In this document: piece by piece, positions 13,115 to 24,239 of the stretch
How positions within the stretch are numbered: the stretch's first letter is position 1
How the letters are laid out: every line of letters starts with the position of its first letter
Assembly (NCBI GenBank): GCA_035236585.1
Contig: CP141136.1
Span: 26,575,426-26,639,425, forward strand
Length of the DNA stretch: 64,000 bases
From: Warburgia ugandensis
Taxonomy: Eukaryota > Streptophyta > Magnoliopsida > Canellales > Canellaceae
Direction: 5' to 3'
Translations under genes and position numbers: made by a program
Notes under the pieces: model-generated
Database searches by the model: none
Told to the model about the DNA's origin: nothing
The model's input: only the letters and a program-made list of their open reading frames with translations

Positions 13115-13775
13115 TTACCCCTTAAATAATGAAATTTCAGGCACCACTTGGTGATGGAAAGTGAGTATAGTATCTAAACCATGGCATGGTTCGGATGAAC
13201 ATATGGAAAATGCACATGCAGCTCAATTGTTTCTTCTACTCCTGGATGTGGTTCTGACTGTACAATTGCCTACCCTTCATAAACAGGGGATGCCATTGAT
13301 AGTAACACAAAAAATTGGATTTCAAGTAAGCGGGCATTATCAGAGCTGTTGGGTTAAATATAACTAGCCTTGGATCTTGTGGGCATCAATCTTCTACGGG
13401 TTGATTACTTGGTGTTGGGACCTAGTGGGGCGGTTTGGCGTGGGAAAAACCTTCCCCGGATTAAGTTCTTCAAGGATGGAAAGATTATGTTTTGCTATCT
13501 TATCCTTTAGTTCAGATATTGATAGGTTACTTAACAACTCCAAATAGCAGTGGAAAAAATCACTATTAATGGATTAAGTGAACTGCGGTTTGTTAATCCT
13601 CCACCAAAGTCCTAATGAAATATACCCATGGTTGAAGTAAACAGTTGGAATGTAGGTCACCATTGGATGATCTTGAGATTTTACTGAAAGTACAACCACA
13701 TTTGGAGCCATCCAATTTTTCTTTTAATTTTTTTTTAACCATAGCTTTGTTGAATAAATACTAAACATACACTTG
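13115..13775. other. Intergenic, no gene seen
   Basis: No recognised gene or element. The open frame at 13161-13367 lacks motifs and is probably chance. Confidence 0.4.
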
Positions 13776-14056
13776 AGGGGAGTCCTGACCTGCAAGAGTG
13801 AGACAGGTAGAAGTAGACGGGTTCAAAGTGTGGAAACAGTCTGTTGCAAAATGCAAAAGTCGTGCACTTTAGGCCCTTGTGATCCACCCCTTCTTTGGAC
13901 AACCCCAGCCTTTTTTTTTATTTTTTTGTGCAACGGTAAAGCTGTCTTTATGCAATCTTGAAGTCACAATTTCAAAAAGTAAATTTTTACAAAAATGCAA
14001 AGTAAAGTTGCATAGTAAAAAACCATCATATATGCGAACTTCGTACACCCGGCTGT
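13776..14056 (+). mobile_element. Two adjacent, damaged Au-type SINE copies
   Basis: The first (about 13776-13910) keeps GGGTTCAA, GTGGAAACAGTCT.TTGCAAAATGC and CCCTTGTGATCC but stops before the last hairpin. After a T-run the second (about 13928-14055) begins GTGCAACGGTAAAGCTG and ends at GCGAACTTCGTACACCCGGCTG. The layout suggests one SINE landed in or beside the tail of another. Confidence 0.65.
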
Positions 14057-15115
14057 TTTTTTTTTTTTTTGTTTAGCCCTTTTGCCTCCAACACAACCTT
14101 TGAATGGACCTCAACAGCTAGATTCTTGCAGTAGTAGGCATCTGGATGGTTCTTGCTTGAACTTACTGCATGTTGGGCCTTCTCTTTGGAGAACAGGGTG
14201 GTCGTCTCGAACCGTATTATGCACACGAAGATTATTAGGTGGCTTACCAAACTGAGATGTTTGCCCACCTTTGTAGACAAACAAATCTAGAAAGCGATCC
14301 ACCACTGGCGTTATATCTCCCACTACTGATTTTTTCCGCGCGAAGTCCGACACCCTTGCGGGACTTGCAGCAGTTCGTTGCAGATTTTCCAATCCCTTCC
14401 GCACTGTGAACGGCGCTGTGTTTCAAGGTTGGTTCCAGAGGGAAGGCCATCTCCACTACAATCATGGCAAATTAAACCGGCTGGAAATGTCACTGTTCTT
14501 GTGCACCGTTGAACAGCTTCGATGAATGATAATTCAAGAGGAGAAGACTTCTAAGATGCAACCCAATTTTCTCGCTTCTTGAAACGCTTCTTTCTCGCAT
14601 TCTTGCTCCCTACTGTTGCCCAATATGTCCAGCTCATTCTCTCGATCCGGTGGTATGAAGGAACCGCGAAGCATACCAACTTCCGTGTAATCCAGTCTGG
14701 TTCACTTTTTCAGGGTTCTAATTTCCGCTAAGTGATTTGCACGTCCCAGTAACGAATGATTGACACCTTCTAAAGTGTTTGAGTTTCGATTAAGTCTTCG
14801 GTGTTTTTGAAGAGTTGGGAAGCAAGAGATCTCTTGAGGGCGAACAACTAGGGCAGTCTAGCACCATTGCTGCGCATCGTAGTTGGTTAATCTGAAGGAG
14901 AAAAGCGGTTGCTTGAGATGCAGTGGAAGAGAGATGAAACGGTACAAGGACAAAAGCAGGAGAAAATGATTCTAATTTCTTCTTGGCATCCCAATTGAAC
15001 TGATGACACTCCACAGAAGGCCTCGTTTGGAAGCTCTCATATGGGGGATGCGAATATTTTTTCTCGGAAAATGTCAGGGGTTGGAAGTGCAAGCCAGACG
15101 CACTGTATGGATGAT
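14057..15115 (-). pseudogene. Mitochondrial-type DnaJ (GFA2-like) pseudogene, copy 1
   Basis: This is the most decayed of four copies. From right to left it shows an exon-1-like segment (about 14655-14900, sharing the CCGCGAAGCA block and the CTAGCACCATTGCT start region with the other copies). A J-domain trace keeps SKNA near 14615. A C-terminal segment (about 14085-14260) has a diverged match to the VFRRE..DIHV part of the DnaJ substrate-binding domain. Frame is lost in several places. Functional GFA2 is a mitochondrial Hsp40 with J, G/F, zinc-finger and C-terminal domains; this copy cannot make it. Confidence 0.6.
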
Positions 15116-15532
15116 TAAAACTGTCTAGCAGCAGGCTAAGCTCTGATGGGGGAAATACAAAGGTTTTTTTACTGATGAAATTAATTGCTTATAGTTTGTC
15201 TAAGCATCATTTTGAATGCCATAAATCAGATGACAAATAAGTTGTCATTTTACTGCATGGCTCATTGATATCGCTACTATGGTTGCAATGCAGATAGTTT
15301 AGATAATTGAAAAGCATTTCTTATTGTAAAAAGCAACCATCATACACCCTAATGTAAAAGATAATCCGATGATACAAACACACATAGTATCACAAGAAAA
15401 ATGCAACCCAAGGTACAAGAGAATCAAAGTAAATAAATAGTTATCTCGCCAGCAATGGATTTAGTAGCCCTTTTCCTGATCAACCACTTGTGCAGGGGCT
15501 CCTCTTGACCAAGCTCCCACTGCAAACTCAAG

Positions 15533-15568
<36 letters not shown>

Positions 15569-16358
15569 AAACACAAGAAAAATACAGCCCAAGGTACAAG
15601 CGAATCAAAGTAAATAAATAGTTCTCTCAGCGACAATGGATTTAGTGGCCTTTTCCTGATCAACCACTTGTGTGGGGACTTCTCTTGTTCAAGTTCCCAC
15701 AGCAAACTCAGGAGCTTTCTCTCTGTCTCTCGCTCTCTTTCTCTAAGTCAATAATCATCTCACGTACAACTCACCTTTTATAGAGAGAGGTGGAGGAGTG
15801 AGCAAGTTAACTTAAGACTCCAAGAATAGGTGGTGTCATGGGCAAGTAAAAGCTATATATACATGTGGAATATATCTCGTTTTCAGCTCCTTTCCTCTGA
15901 CTCATAGACAGTATGCTGCAAGACTTCTAATACGCCCTTTGTCACCAGGGACCCATCTGCCCTCAGAGATGGTTTGGTGATTGTTGTCAGGAGTCAGGAC
16001 CATCCAATAGAGAAGGCTTAGTCTACCCAAAATGGCATCCCGAAGATGAACGGTTTGGATCTTTAACCAGATGCTAAAATGGACATTTCTCTATGCATCT
16101 AAATCATCATTGCTGGTGCTGCTAACATAAAGGCCCCTTTTTACATCAGATGGTTTCTAAATGGGACAATATTGAATAATCCAGAACATCCATCCGGCAA
16201 TAAGAACCTAAAACTAACCTGTTGAACCACTTTCCTCTGAATGTGGACCACTGCCTTTTGTAAGCCAGGTCCAACAGACAAATCACCCGAATAGAGATAC
16301 AGAACGCCACCAGTTGTACATATTATGAGGTGGTTTTGGAAGCTAAGCCATGCAGAGA
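15116..16358. repeat. 5' flank of DnaJ copy 1, duplicated beside copy 2
   Basis: Blocks at about 15197-15390, 15425-15530 (itself repeated at 15597-15700) and 15905-16140 recur in the same order at about 18917-19215, 19320-19400 and 19590-19815. This shows that whole segments, not just exons, were duplicated. A (CT)n run lies at about 15533-15564. The duplicate at 15597-15700 is a local copy of 15425-15530. No gene is supported; the frame at 16141-16374 is unrecognised. Confidence 0.65.
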
Positions 16359-16400
16359 AGGGGAGCTTTGGCACAATGGTAGAGTTGTCATTGTGTGAGT
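16359..16400 (+). mobile_element. Au-type SINE, 5' part
   Basis: AGGGGAGCTTTGGCACAATGG followed by TAGAGTTGTCATTGTGTGA is the first 40 bases of an Au SINE (box A region). It then stops; a matching 3' part lies at 16861. Confidence 0.65.
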
Positions 16401-16860
16401 GAATTCTTTTTTTTTTAGAAGTCTAAAGTGACCTTTTTAGTCCAAATAAAGTGAATTCTATTTTGATTTGTTTCATCAATTTCTTCTTGATTTGTTTCAT
16501 TATTGTAAATGTCTTTATCAATGATCTTTTTTGTCGATTCAAGGAAAAGCTGCACATTGACCCTGATATCTGTTTATATTCTTTCAATAACACATTTAAT
16601 AAAAAAAAAAAGTGCCGTTTATGTATTAATCGAGCCCTTTTATTTTTTTTATATCTCCCAAATATGTTTCTGCGATTCCGATATTTTATGTCAAAACTTG
16701 TCTCCTTAAGACTAATTTTTAGATCTGTAGTTAGCAATATTTTTTTTCTTGTCTTTTTTGATCTATTTGATTTCTAATTATGGTTGTACCATCAGTCAGA
16801 TCTTTCAATTTTTTTTTGTCAATGAATAATTTGTCCAATCCGATGTAACAGATTTAGAGG
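16401..16860. other. AT-rich block separating two SINE halves
   Basis: About 460 bases of T-rich sequence lie between a SINE 5' part and a SINE 3' part in the same orientation, so it may be an insertion into one SINE. Overlapping open frames on both strands are low-complexity. No terminal repeats of its own were convincing. Confidence 0.4.
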
Positions 16861-16916
16861 CGTGGAAAGGGCCTTCCCTGGGTCCTGGAGCTTTTGTCCA
16901 CCGGTCTGCCCTTTTT
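16861..16916 (+). mobile_element. Au-type SINE, 3' part
   Basis: GTGGAAAGGGCCTTCCCTGG, then GAGCTTTTGTCCACCGGTCTGCCC and a T-run, match the end of an Au SINE with an internal deletion. Confidence 0.6.
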
Positions 16917-17349
16917 CATTATATATGTTTTGCAGATCAAGGTATTGACAGGTAAACATTGCTTCTACAAGCTACCATGCTGCGGAAACAAGCGCTACCC
17001 AGTCAATATGTCACGGAGTTCTTGTGTGGTGGAGTTCTTGTGTGATGACACTGAAGTGTGCACTCAAGATAGGCAATGCATTTTCTCTCACATTATTCTA
17101 AGATCAGCAGATGAGGATGCAGATATTTTGGCTGATGATCGCAAGTACAGGGATGCAGAATTAAAATGATCGGGACAAAGTCTTCTCTTATAATTATGCT
17201 TTCCGGTTTTCTATCTTTCTTAGGCAGGCGTGGCTCTTGCGTCTCTGATGTTGTTTCGCATTTTTGAGATTTCTGTTTATCTTTTCTCAATAAAAAAATT
17301 ACCAACATTCAGAAGAAAAAAAGAAGTCACGCTTGCAGTTTTCAACAAT
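16917..17349. other. Unassigned region
   Basis: A 91-codon plus-strand frame ends at 17169 and contains several Cys residues, but I recognise no domain. I do not call it a gene. Confidence 0.3.
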
Positions 17350-18880
17350 CAACAGTCTATACATTCCTTGACCAAAAGAAAAAATCCAAAGCCGGTTGTT
17401 GCGGTTGAATGATTACCCCAATCATGCCTTATCATAATCTCCCTGCATTTCCTTTGCAAACTCCTCAAAACCCGTTGTCTCATTGTCAAATTCGTGGGCA
17501 TACTAACACTGAAATGTACGTACTGGTTCCCGTAAAAATAGTTCCTTATTTGTGTCCCTTTCCCCCTCCAAGACAACCTTCTCACCATGTTGAGAGTACC
17601 TGGGCGGACCTCAACAGCCAAATGTTGGCACCTGAATAGTTCCTCCCAGAATTGCCATTGATGGTTAAAGCAACATGAAGGGAAGCCTTGGCATAATGGT
17701 AAAATTGTCGTCGTACAATCTTAAAATCACAGGTTCAAGGTGTGAAAACAGCCTCTTACAAAATGCAAGGTAAGGCTGCATACTATTGACCCTTGTGGTC
17801 TGCCCCTATCCTGGACCCCACATATGCAGGAGCTTCATGCACCGGGACTGTCAGTTGTGGTTAAAGCAACATCACTTCATCAGGGCCTTCTCTTCGAAAA
17901 ACAAGGCCTGTTTGAACTCCTATATCTACATAAAGATTACAAGATAGCTTTAGTGACCTGTTTCACCACCTCTGTAGACTTTTATTCCCTCATATCCGGT
18001 GTCATTCACCACTGGCAATATATCTAGCATTCCTGATTTTGTTCCACATACAAATCCGATGCCGTTACATGGCTCGCAGTGGCTTGTCTAAGTTTTCTCT
18101 GCTCGATCACTCTGTGAACAGAGCTTTTGATTGGAAATGTAGTGTAAACCTCTGCTGTGCTTGCATGCTTCGTATCCGCCTGTTCCACCACAAGCATGAC
18201 AAGTAAAATCATATTTAAACGTCAAAATATTTGTGAACTCTTGAACAGCTTCCATGACATAATTGAAGACTAGCATAGACAACATTTTTTATATCTAAGG
18301 AGCCTAAATGGCTTTCACGGTGCATCTTATTTTCGTTTATAGCTTCCTGAAGCCTTATTTCATCATCTTTTTTTTCGTATCAGGATGAATCCTTTCAGCA
18401 AGTTCACTTATGGGCGGAACTTCTTGAAACATTCTTTCAGCATTAGCATCATGGTTATCTGTATCGGGATGAAGCTTTTCTGCAGGAGCAGATTGACTTG
18501 CATTCTTGCTCGATATAATTACATACTCATGAAACAGCTGAGCACGCCAACTCCCATGTAAACCTCCATTTTTCTGTTTCACTTTTTTCAGAGTTTCAAT
18601 TGGCCTAATGATATGGACACTCCAGTAAACAATGATCGATAGCTTCTGGCCGATGTCTCTAATAAATTTGGGGTATTTTCGAAAAGTTTGAAGGTACTGA
18701 CCTTTGGGGACAAACAAGTAGGCAGGTCTAACACCATTGCCGCTCATCATAGGAGGTTAATCTGAAGGGAAAATGGCTCGTTTCTTTGATGCTGTGGAAG
18801 AGACGAGAAATGCAGAGAGGAAAGCTAAGAAAAGAAAAATCCTAATTTCTTCAACGCTCTCTTTGCACTTCTTCCCTATT
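17350..18880 (-). pseudogene. Mitochondrial-type DnaJ (GFA2-like) pseudogene, copy 2
   Basis: Minus-strand order: exon-1-like start (near 18750), J-domain remnant at about 18360-18530 with SKNASQS followed closely by EKLHPDT and AERMFQEV; a VMEAVQ..T.ILTF..DFTCHACGGTG piece (about 18180-18260) that begins the zinc-finger region; and a C-terminal piece (about 17420-17560) with YGNQYVHFSVS.PTNLT.RQR. The HPD signature survives, but the helix before it is shortened. The zinc-finger and linker regions are mostly gone, and an Au SINE interrupts the C-terminal part at 17677-17857. It is non-functional. Homology to GFA2-type mitochondrial Hsp40 is from memory of the family. Confidence 0.75.
17662..17872 (+). 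mobile_element. Full-length Au-type SINE with 15-bp target-site duplication, inside DnaJ copy 2
   Basis: The body (17677-17857) begins AGGGAAGCCTTGGCATAATGG and contains CAGGTTCAAGG, AACAGCCTCTTACAAAATGC, GACCCTTGTGGTC and GCAGGAGCTTCATGCACCGG. It is flanked by a perfect 15-bp direct repeat, TGGTTAAAGCAACAT, at 17662-17676 and 17858-17872. The duplicated target is DnaJ pseudogene sequence, so the SINE is younger than the tandem array. Confidence 0.93.
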
Positions 18881-19060
18881 TATAATGTTATACTAGTAGA
18901 TCAGTGGTTTTAAGTTATATAAGCATCAGTTTGAAGGCCATAAATCAGAGGCAAAAGGAGTTCAGACATCTGTGCATGGCTCATCTAGAATATGGATGCC
19001 ACATAAAATGTTTGGATCATTGAAAAGCAATCACATAAAAATGCAGATATACACACTAAA
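18881..19060. repeat. 5' flank of DnaJ copy 2, duplicated
   Basis: This matches the flank of copy 1 at about 15190-15345, for example GCCATAAATCAGA and CATGGCTCAT blocks. No gene. Confidence 0.5.
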
Positions 19061-19180
19061 GGGGCCGATTGGCAAGGCTTAATACACCAGTTTGTTAGAT
19101 TACGATTTATTCCATTATATTTGCGTGGAACAATCAAGTAGAATCCAACATACCGGATTATAGAAGCCTTGACAATCCCC
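19061..19180. mobile_element. Small inverted-repeat element (MITE), 120 bp
   Basis: Ends are GGGGCCGATTGGCAAGGCTT and, in reverse complement, GGGGATTGTCAAGGCTT. TAAA flanks both sides. The related flank of copy 1 at about 15343-15365 lacks this block, so it acts as an empty site and fixes the element's limits. The parent family cannot be named safely. Confidence 0.7.
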
Positions 19181-19969
19181 TAAAAGATAATCCAATGATT
19201 CAAATACACACAATAACATGAGACTGACATAATAATACCAACACCAACAGGGGCACCAGCAGTATTATTCTCTGATACTCGATGCAATTAGAAATAATAA
19301 TAGTACGAAACAAAAAGGAGAATCAGAGTAATAGTTTTCTCACCAACAATGGATCCAAGTGAAAAAGGGTAGTATCCAATAAACCACTTGTGCCTCTCTC
19401 TCTCCATTGGCAAAATAGAGAGAGCTGACTTAGGCTCCAAGAACAGGTGGTGCGCTGGAGAAGTAAAAGTCATACAGCATTAAAACAGTAATTTCGACTC
19501 TATCCCTTTCCCCTAGTAACTGAAAAGACCAAAAATGGGTTCACTTGCAATATGTTGATAGAGTGCATTAGTACTCTCTTCTCATGGATATATACTCCAA
19601 GAGTGCAAATACGCATCTTTTTCATCTGGGGCCCGTATGCTTTCAGAGATGGCTTGGTGATTGTGGTCAGAATATCAAAAATAAAAGTTTCTCGGGCATG
19701 TCCTACCTAAGATGGGATTCGATCTGAAGATGAATTGTTCGGATCATTGATCAGGATGCTTAAATAGGAATTTGCTATGCTAATTAAATAATAAACAAAG
19801 CTCCTTTCCACATCAGATCTTGATCAAGTTTTGCCATCAAAATGGAGACATGGTTGAGTAACTAGAAAATCAATCTGGCAGAGTATACTCCCTGATTTCT
19901 AACTTCATTCAATTTCTATACTTCCATTGTTGAGTGGTGGCAGGCCAATGCAATATTAAAGGCACCCAT
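19181..19969. repeat. Rest of the duplicated flank of DnaJ copy 2
   Basis: It parallels about 15350-16140: GATAATCC.ATGAT.CAAA, CAACAATGGAT.. and CAGAGATGG.TTGGTGATTGT blocks occur in the same order. No gene was seen. Confidence 0.5.
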
Positions 19970-22030
19970 CTTACGTGCCCCAGTTTGAGGTTGTTTTCCA
20001 TTCTGAAACAAAATGTTTAAGGAATTCCACCCGAGACAAAAAATTCAGAAAACTCTGGCCGGAACAGAAAGAATTAACCATAATGTTGGTGGACCATGTG
20101 ACAAAAATGTATGTACTGCTTCCATCTCTTCTTTCCCCTCCACCAAACCCTTCCCCCTTCAAGACAACTATGTGACCAGGCTTAGTGCCTCACGGAAAGG
20201 TAACAAATTTTCTTCCTTTACAGCTTCCAAATCGTAGCCCGTCAATACTTCGTCCAATAATTGCCTGAGGCTTAGAAGAACATTAGCATGTGTATGAAGG
20301 CCTTCTCTTCGGAAAACAGGTTCTTCTTGGATCTGACAAGTAGAATAAAATTGACCAGAAGGAATGCAGAAAGGATCTACTCTAACACTTCAATAGAGAC
20401 CCATATTTTCATAGTCATCTCACCCCTCCGTAATAAGTACTGCCACTGATTTTATTCCTCTCACAACTTGGTCACCCAGGCATGACTTGCTGAAGCTCGT
20501 TACAGTCTTTCCCGTCACAGCAATGGTGGCACCAAACGGAGTTCTTCTTTGAGGATCACAAGACGGAGCCTCTACATGCCATGCATGTTTCGGCTCCCGG
20601 GCTACTCGCTGGTGAAATGGGAATCCCACCACAAGCATCATGTTTGGTCGATCTTCCTCATCTTTAAGAACCTCTTATGCACGCTGAACTTATTGACACT
20701 TTTTTTGAGCTTCAACATTGTCTTTTTATTTGTAAATATAGGATGAAGCTTTTTGTAAGTATTTTAGATTGACTTGCGTTCTTGCCCACTTTAAGTACCT
20801 CGTAGCAATCTATCCCCACAATTGATGTCCAAATGTAGCTTGAGTGGACCGTGAACCAGACCATCTTGGATGTAGACCTCCGTCATATTGTTTCACTGTA
20901 TTCCACAATAAGAAAAGCAAAAAATTTACAAAGAGCAATGATATTTAAAGACGCACAAAATGATGTTCATGGCTCCAAAGTCTTTTAGCGCTCGGGGGAT
21001 GAAGTCTCTCAACTGGGTCACCAGGGCTCACAGCTGTGCATGGGTGGGGTGGTGTGTTCAACTTTCTAGAAAAAAAGTACATGTCCATTGAGGCACTCCT
21101 TTTTCATTGGAGTAGCCCTGGCCTTTGGTAGACCTATTTCATTCACCTTATTCAGCCTCCCTTAGATTACCTAGGGCAGCCCCGGTGCAGAAGCTCCCGC
21201 ATATGTGAGATCTGGGAAGGGAGGACCAACAGATCAGAATTCACTCCGATTGGATGAGCTAAGCCTATGTTTCCACGGGATCAGAGAATGCAACTATTGA
21301 GCTGAATGAATTAGATCTATGTTTTCTAGGGACGAAAAATAGGGCCTATAACCATCCGTTTGGTGTGATCTCACATGTACCCTAAACGAGGTTGTGTTGC
21401 TGGCGAATAATTTAGATTCTTTTTTTCTTTCTTTCTTTCTTTTTAATGAAAAAAAGGAAAAGGAAAAAGAAAAAAGAGAACGTTAGGTATCTCCCAGGGT
21501 TCGATACTTCTGCCACGTTCTAAACTCATATTTTTCATGATTCTATCGCCAGATCTATTTTCATTCAAGTAACGGATTCTAGTATGTGTGGGGAGATGCA
21601 CAAAATGCTCTCCAAATATCACTGCTCTTTTAGAGATACTAGAACAGAAAAAATAAAATAAATCAAAACCTAATTAAAAGAGCAAAGAAAATCATCTCTT
21701 TTAGAATTCCAATTTCCGCCCAATGACTTGCTACGGATTCCAGTAATAAATTATTGAGAACTTCCCTGTGACCGAGTTTCTAACTAAAAATGCACACTAA
21801 TAGTAGAAGATAACAAAAAAATGAAGAAAAATTTGTAAGTGAAGAAAAATAACAAAACGAGAGGATGAGAACTTTCAGTGTGTATCTTGGCTTTCTTCGG
21901 ATAGTTTGGCGGCAAGAGGCCACCAGGGAGTGAACAAGTAGGCGCGTCTACTAGCACCATTGATATGCCCCGTACCCTAGGAGATTGCTAAGCTTAAGGG
22001 AAAATGGGCTTGCTTTGTACAAACTTAGGA
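19970..22030 (-). pseudogene. Mitochondrial-type DnaJ (GFA2-like) pseudogene, copy 3
   Basis: Pieces in order on the minus strand: a start region near 21920-21990; exon-1-like sequence near 20820-20900; a J-domain trace (about 20700-20810) with YEVLKVGKNASQS followed, after a short gap, by KLHP in another frame; a zinc-finger tail near 20425-20530 with VVRG.KSV; and a C-terminal piece near 20260-20340 with EEPVFRREG. About 1 kb of foreign sequence (20.9-21.9 kb, including a SINE fragment) splits it. It is non-functional. Confidence 0.65.
21174..21228 (-). mobile_element. Au-type SINE, 3' fragment
   Basis: GGGCAGCCCCGGTGCAGAAG and CTCCCGCATATGTGAGATCT.GG, read in reverse, match the SINE 3' end. 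It is heavily 5'-truncated. Confidence 0.65.
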
Positions 22031-24007
22031 ATGATTTTGTCTTCCACTCTCAACTCAACAACAAAGGGAACAAGTGAAATTCGTATGTTTTATGTTGGAT
22101 GGAGTTATAGCCTTCTATATGTTTGGGACCCAGCGAATTGATGGGAAAAAGAAGGAGAAAGACCTAATTGCTTCTTCTTCCATTACTTGAGGAGAAAGGA
22201 AAGGACTATGTCAGGAAGGTAATTAATTTTGTCATTCAAAAGAAAAATGTTAAGATGAAGAAGACTTGCTAGTGCAAGGAACAAGTGTACTTTTTGAGAC
22301 CACTCATGTGAATGGCATGATTTAATCCGTTAATCTATGTGGATAATGACAGGCACAACCCATCGACACTGATTTAGTCTTAAATGGATAGTAGTAGACC
22401 CTTAATTTAAAATGCTCTGTTTAGCACTTAGCAACAAAATGTGAACCATTGGTTTTGGTGAATTATAGCATGACAATAAAATAAATTACGTCTGTATGAG
22501 ATCAACACCCACTATCTCATTAAGAAATGGATAGATCTAGGAGAATGTGCATACACCTTTGCATTTAACCTTCGAATTCAAGCCATTCTTTGTAGAGCTA
22601 GGGCCATTAAGCTAGTGTAAGATAGGGTTCAACAGACAAATAGAGGGAAATGGGTTTTCAAAGTTATTACCAAGGTTGTGAAATGGAATTTTCTCTAACC
22701 TTTCCCTCTATATTTTGCATATCAAATTGTTTACAGGTAAACGTTGATCTTGGCATTCTTATGTGGTGGAATATCAAGTATAGGCAAAAGTCTAGTCACA
22801 CAAGGAGTCTCTAACCAGGGTCACCGAGATTGTGTTTCATTTCCAGCCAAAAAAAAAAGAAGAAGGTATAAGTCGGCAAACTCTTTTCATCAAGCAAAAC
22901 CATATATCTTTCAGCCATGCCCGAAAATTCAAATTAATTAATATTTTACACAACTGATCGATCAGTGAAATTCAACGGCGTACATTTGGTAGCAAATACC
23001 TGACAAGACAAGCGATTCATGTAACTTAGAAAAGAAAATTTCCCTCAAGCTGTACTAGATAAATGGCTTGGAGAAATTTCCCCTGCAGCTGCAGCACACC
23101 CATGCCAAAACCATCTATTATTCACGTATTCCTAAGTTATACCGATTAAGAGTCATGTCAATTAATTGTAGGCGTCTCCAAGGAAAACAAAACATTAAGT
23201 TGCACTCATACAGACAGCGGGTATATTTTTGGGGAATCCAAGTTATACCATTTAGGTCCTGTCTTAGATGAGTTATAAATCTTAGTTTGTGCTACTTTGA
23301 ATTGTGAAATCAAAATCTTTTATGCTGGGAATCTCACTCACCTCCTTGCACATGTGGTGGGATTCATTTAACTTGGATTTCCTAAGAAATGGTCCCTAAT
23401 GGAATTAGGAGCCTTGGGGAGTACGTTACCAGGGATTATACAAGAAACCCTTTATGGTGGAGAGTAGAAAAACTCCAGAGAAAATGAGTTTTCTCTTGGC
23501 TTCTTATCAAGGGTTCTTCTTCAGGATTTTGAGAGAGGGAAAGAGAAGAGGGTATATATGGGATTTTGGGTTTGTGAGATTGATGCAAACTAATAGTTTT
23601 TATATTCTCTCTTTATTTCTCATAATGAGGGTGATTTTGTGGAGTACGCTCACTGCCAAACCACATAAAAAACCTCATAAATATGTTACACCTTTGTGCT
23701 TGTTTTATTTCTTTTGTTCTTTGTGCATATATTCATCGTCGTAGTCACTAGTTTTTTAGCAAAATCGTTAGTTCTTGCAGCTAAAAACACTAATGATTAG
23801 ATCATCCAATGTTCGTGTTTTTTGGTCTGCAGCCTATATATCACCACATAGGTTGGTCTTAGTCTGTGCTACTTTGAGTTGAGAGATCAAAATTATTAGT
23901 TCTTGCAGCTAAAAACACTATCGGTTAGAATCATCCATACTTTCTGGTCAGCATGCAGCCTATCTAAGACAAAATTTAAAAGACGAATGGCTTAGGTTGC
24001 TGGAAAA
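22031..24007. other. Intergenic with short local repeats
   Basis: Near 23750-23830 and 23890-23965, TTAGTTCTTGCAGCTAAAAA.CACTA with a following TTAGA.TCATCCA.. and GCAGCCTAT recur as direct copies. A related GTGCTACTTTGA.TTG block occurs near 23290 and 23868. No gene is supported; frames at 22744-22941, 23068-23271 and 23454-23744 show no family signature. Confidence 0.4.
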
Positions 24008-24122
24008 TGCGCCCTGGCTAAGCCTAAAAGGGGCAGCGCCGGTGCATGAAGCTCCCATGTATGTGGAGCTTGGAGAAGGGGCGGACCACAAGAGTCAATA
24101 GTATGTGCTCCGGCTAAGCCTA
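24008..24122 (-). mobile_element. 5'-truncated Au-type SINE with diverged target-site duplication
   Basis: The body (about 24027-24103) runs GGGGCAGCGCCGGTGCATGA to GGGCGGACCACAAGAGTCAA in reverse. Flanks of 19 bases ending CGGCTAAGCCTA or TGGCTAAGCCTA at 24008-24026 and 24104-24122 differ at only a few positions and look like its target duplication. Confidence 0.7.
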
Positions 24123-24239
24123 CAATCTATTATTTCCATAGGAGCCTGCAATTACTGGGACTCAGAGAAGTGTGACTTGAGAGGTAAATACAGTGAAAAA
24201 GTGAAACAAACAAACAAGAAAGGCAACCTATATCTTCCC

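Noticed and set aside
15424-15705. 93-codon minus frame with RERERERE run
   Set aside because: Caused by a (CT)n microsatellite between two copies of a flank repeat.
16894-17169. 91-codon Cys-containing plus frame as a small secreted protein gene
   Set aside because: Starts inside a SINE tail, has no signal peptide of the usual kind and no recognised cysteine pattern.
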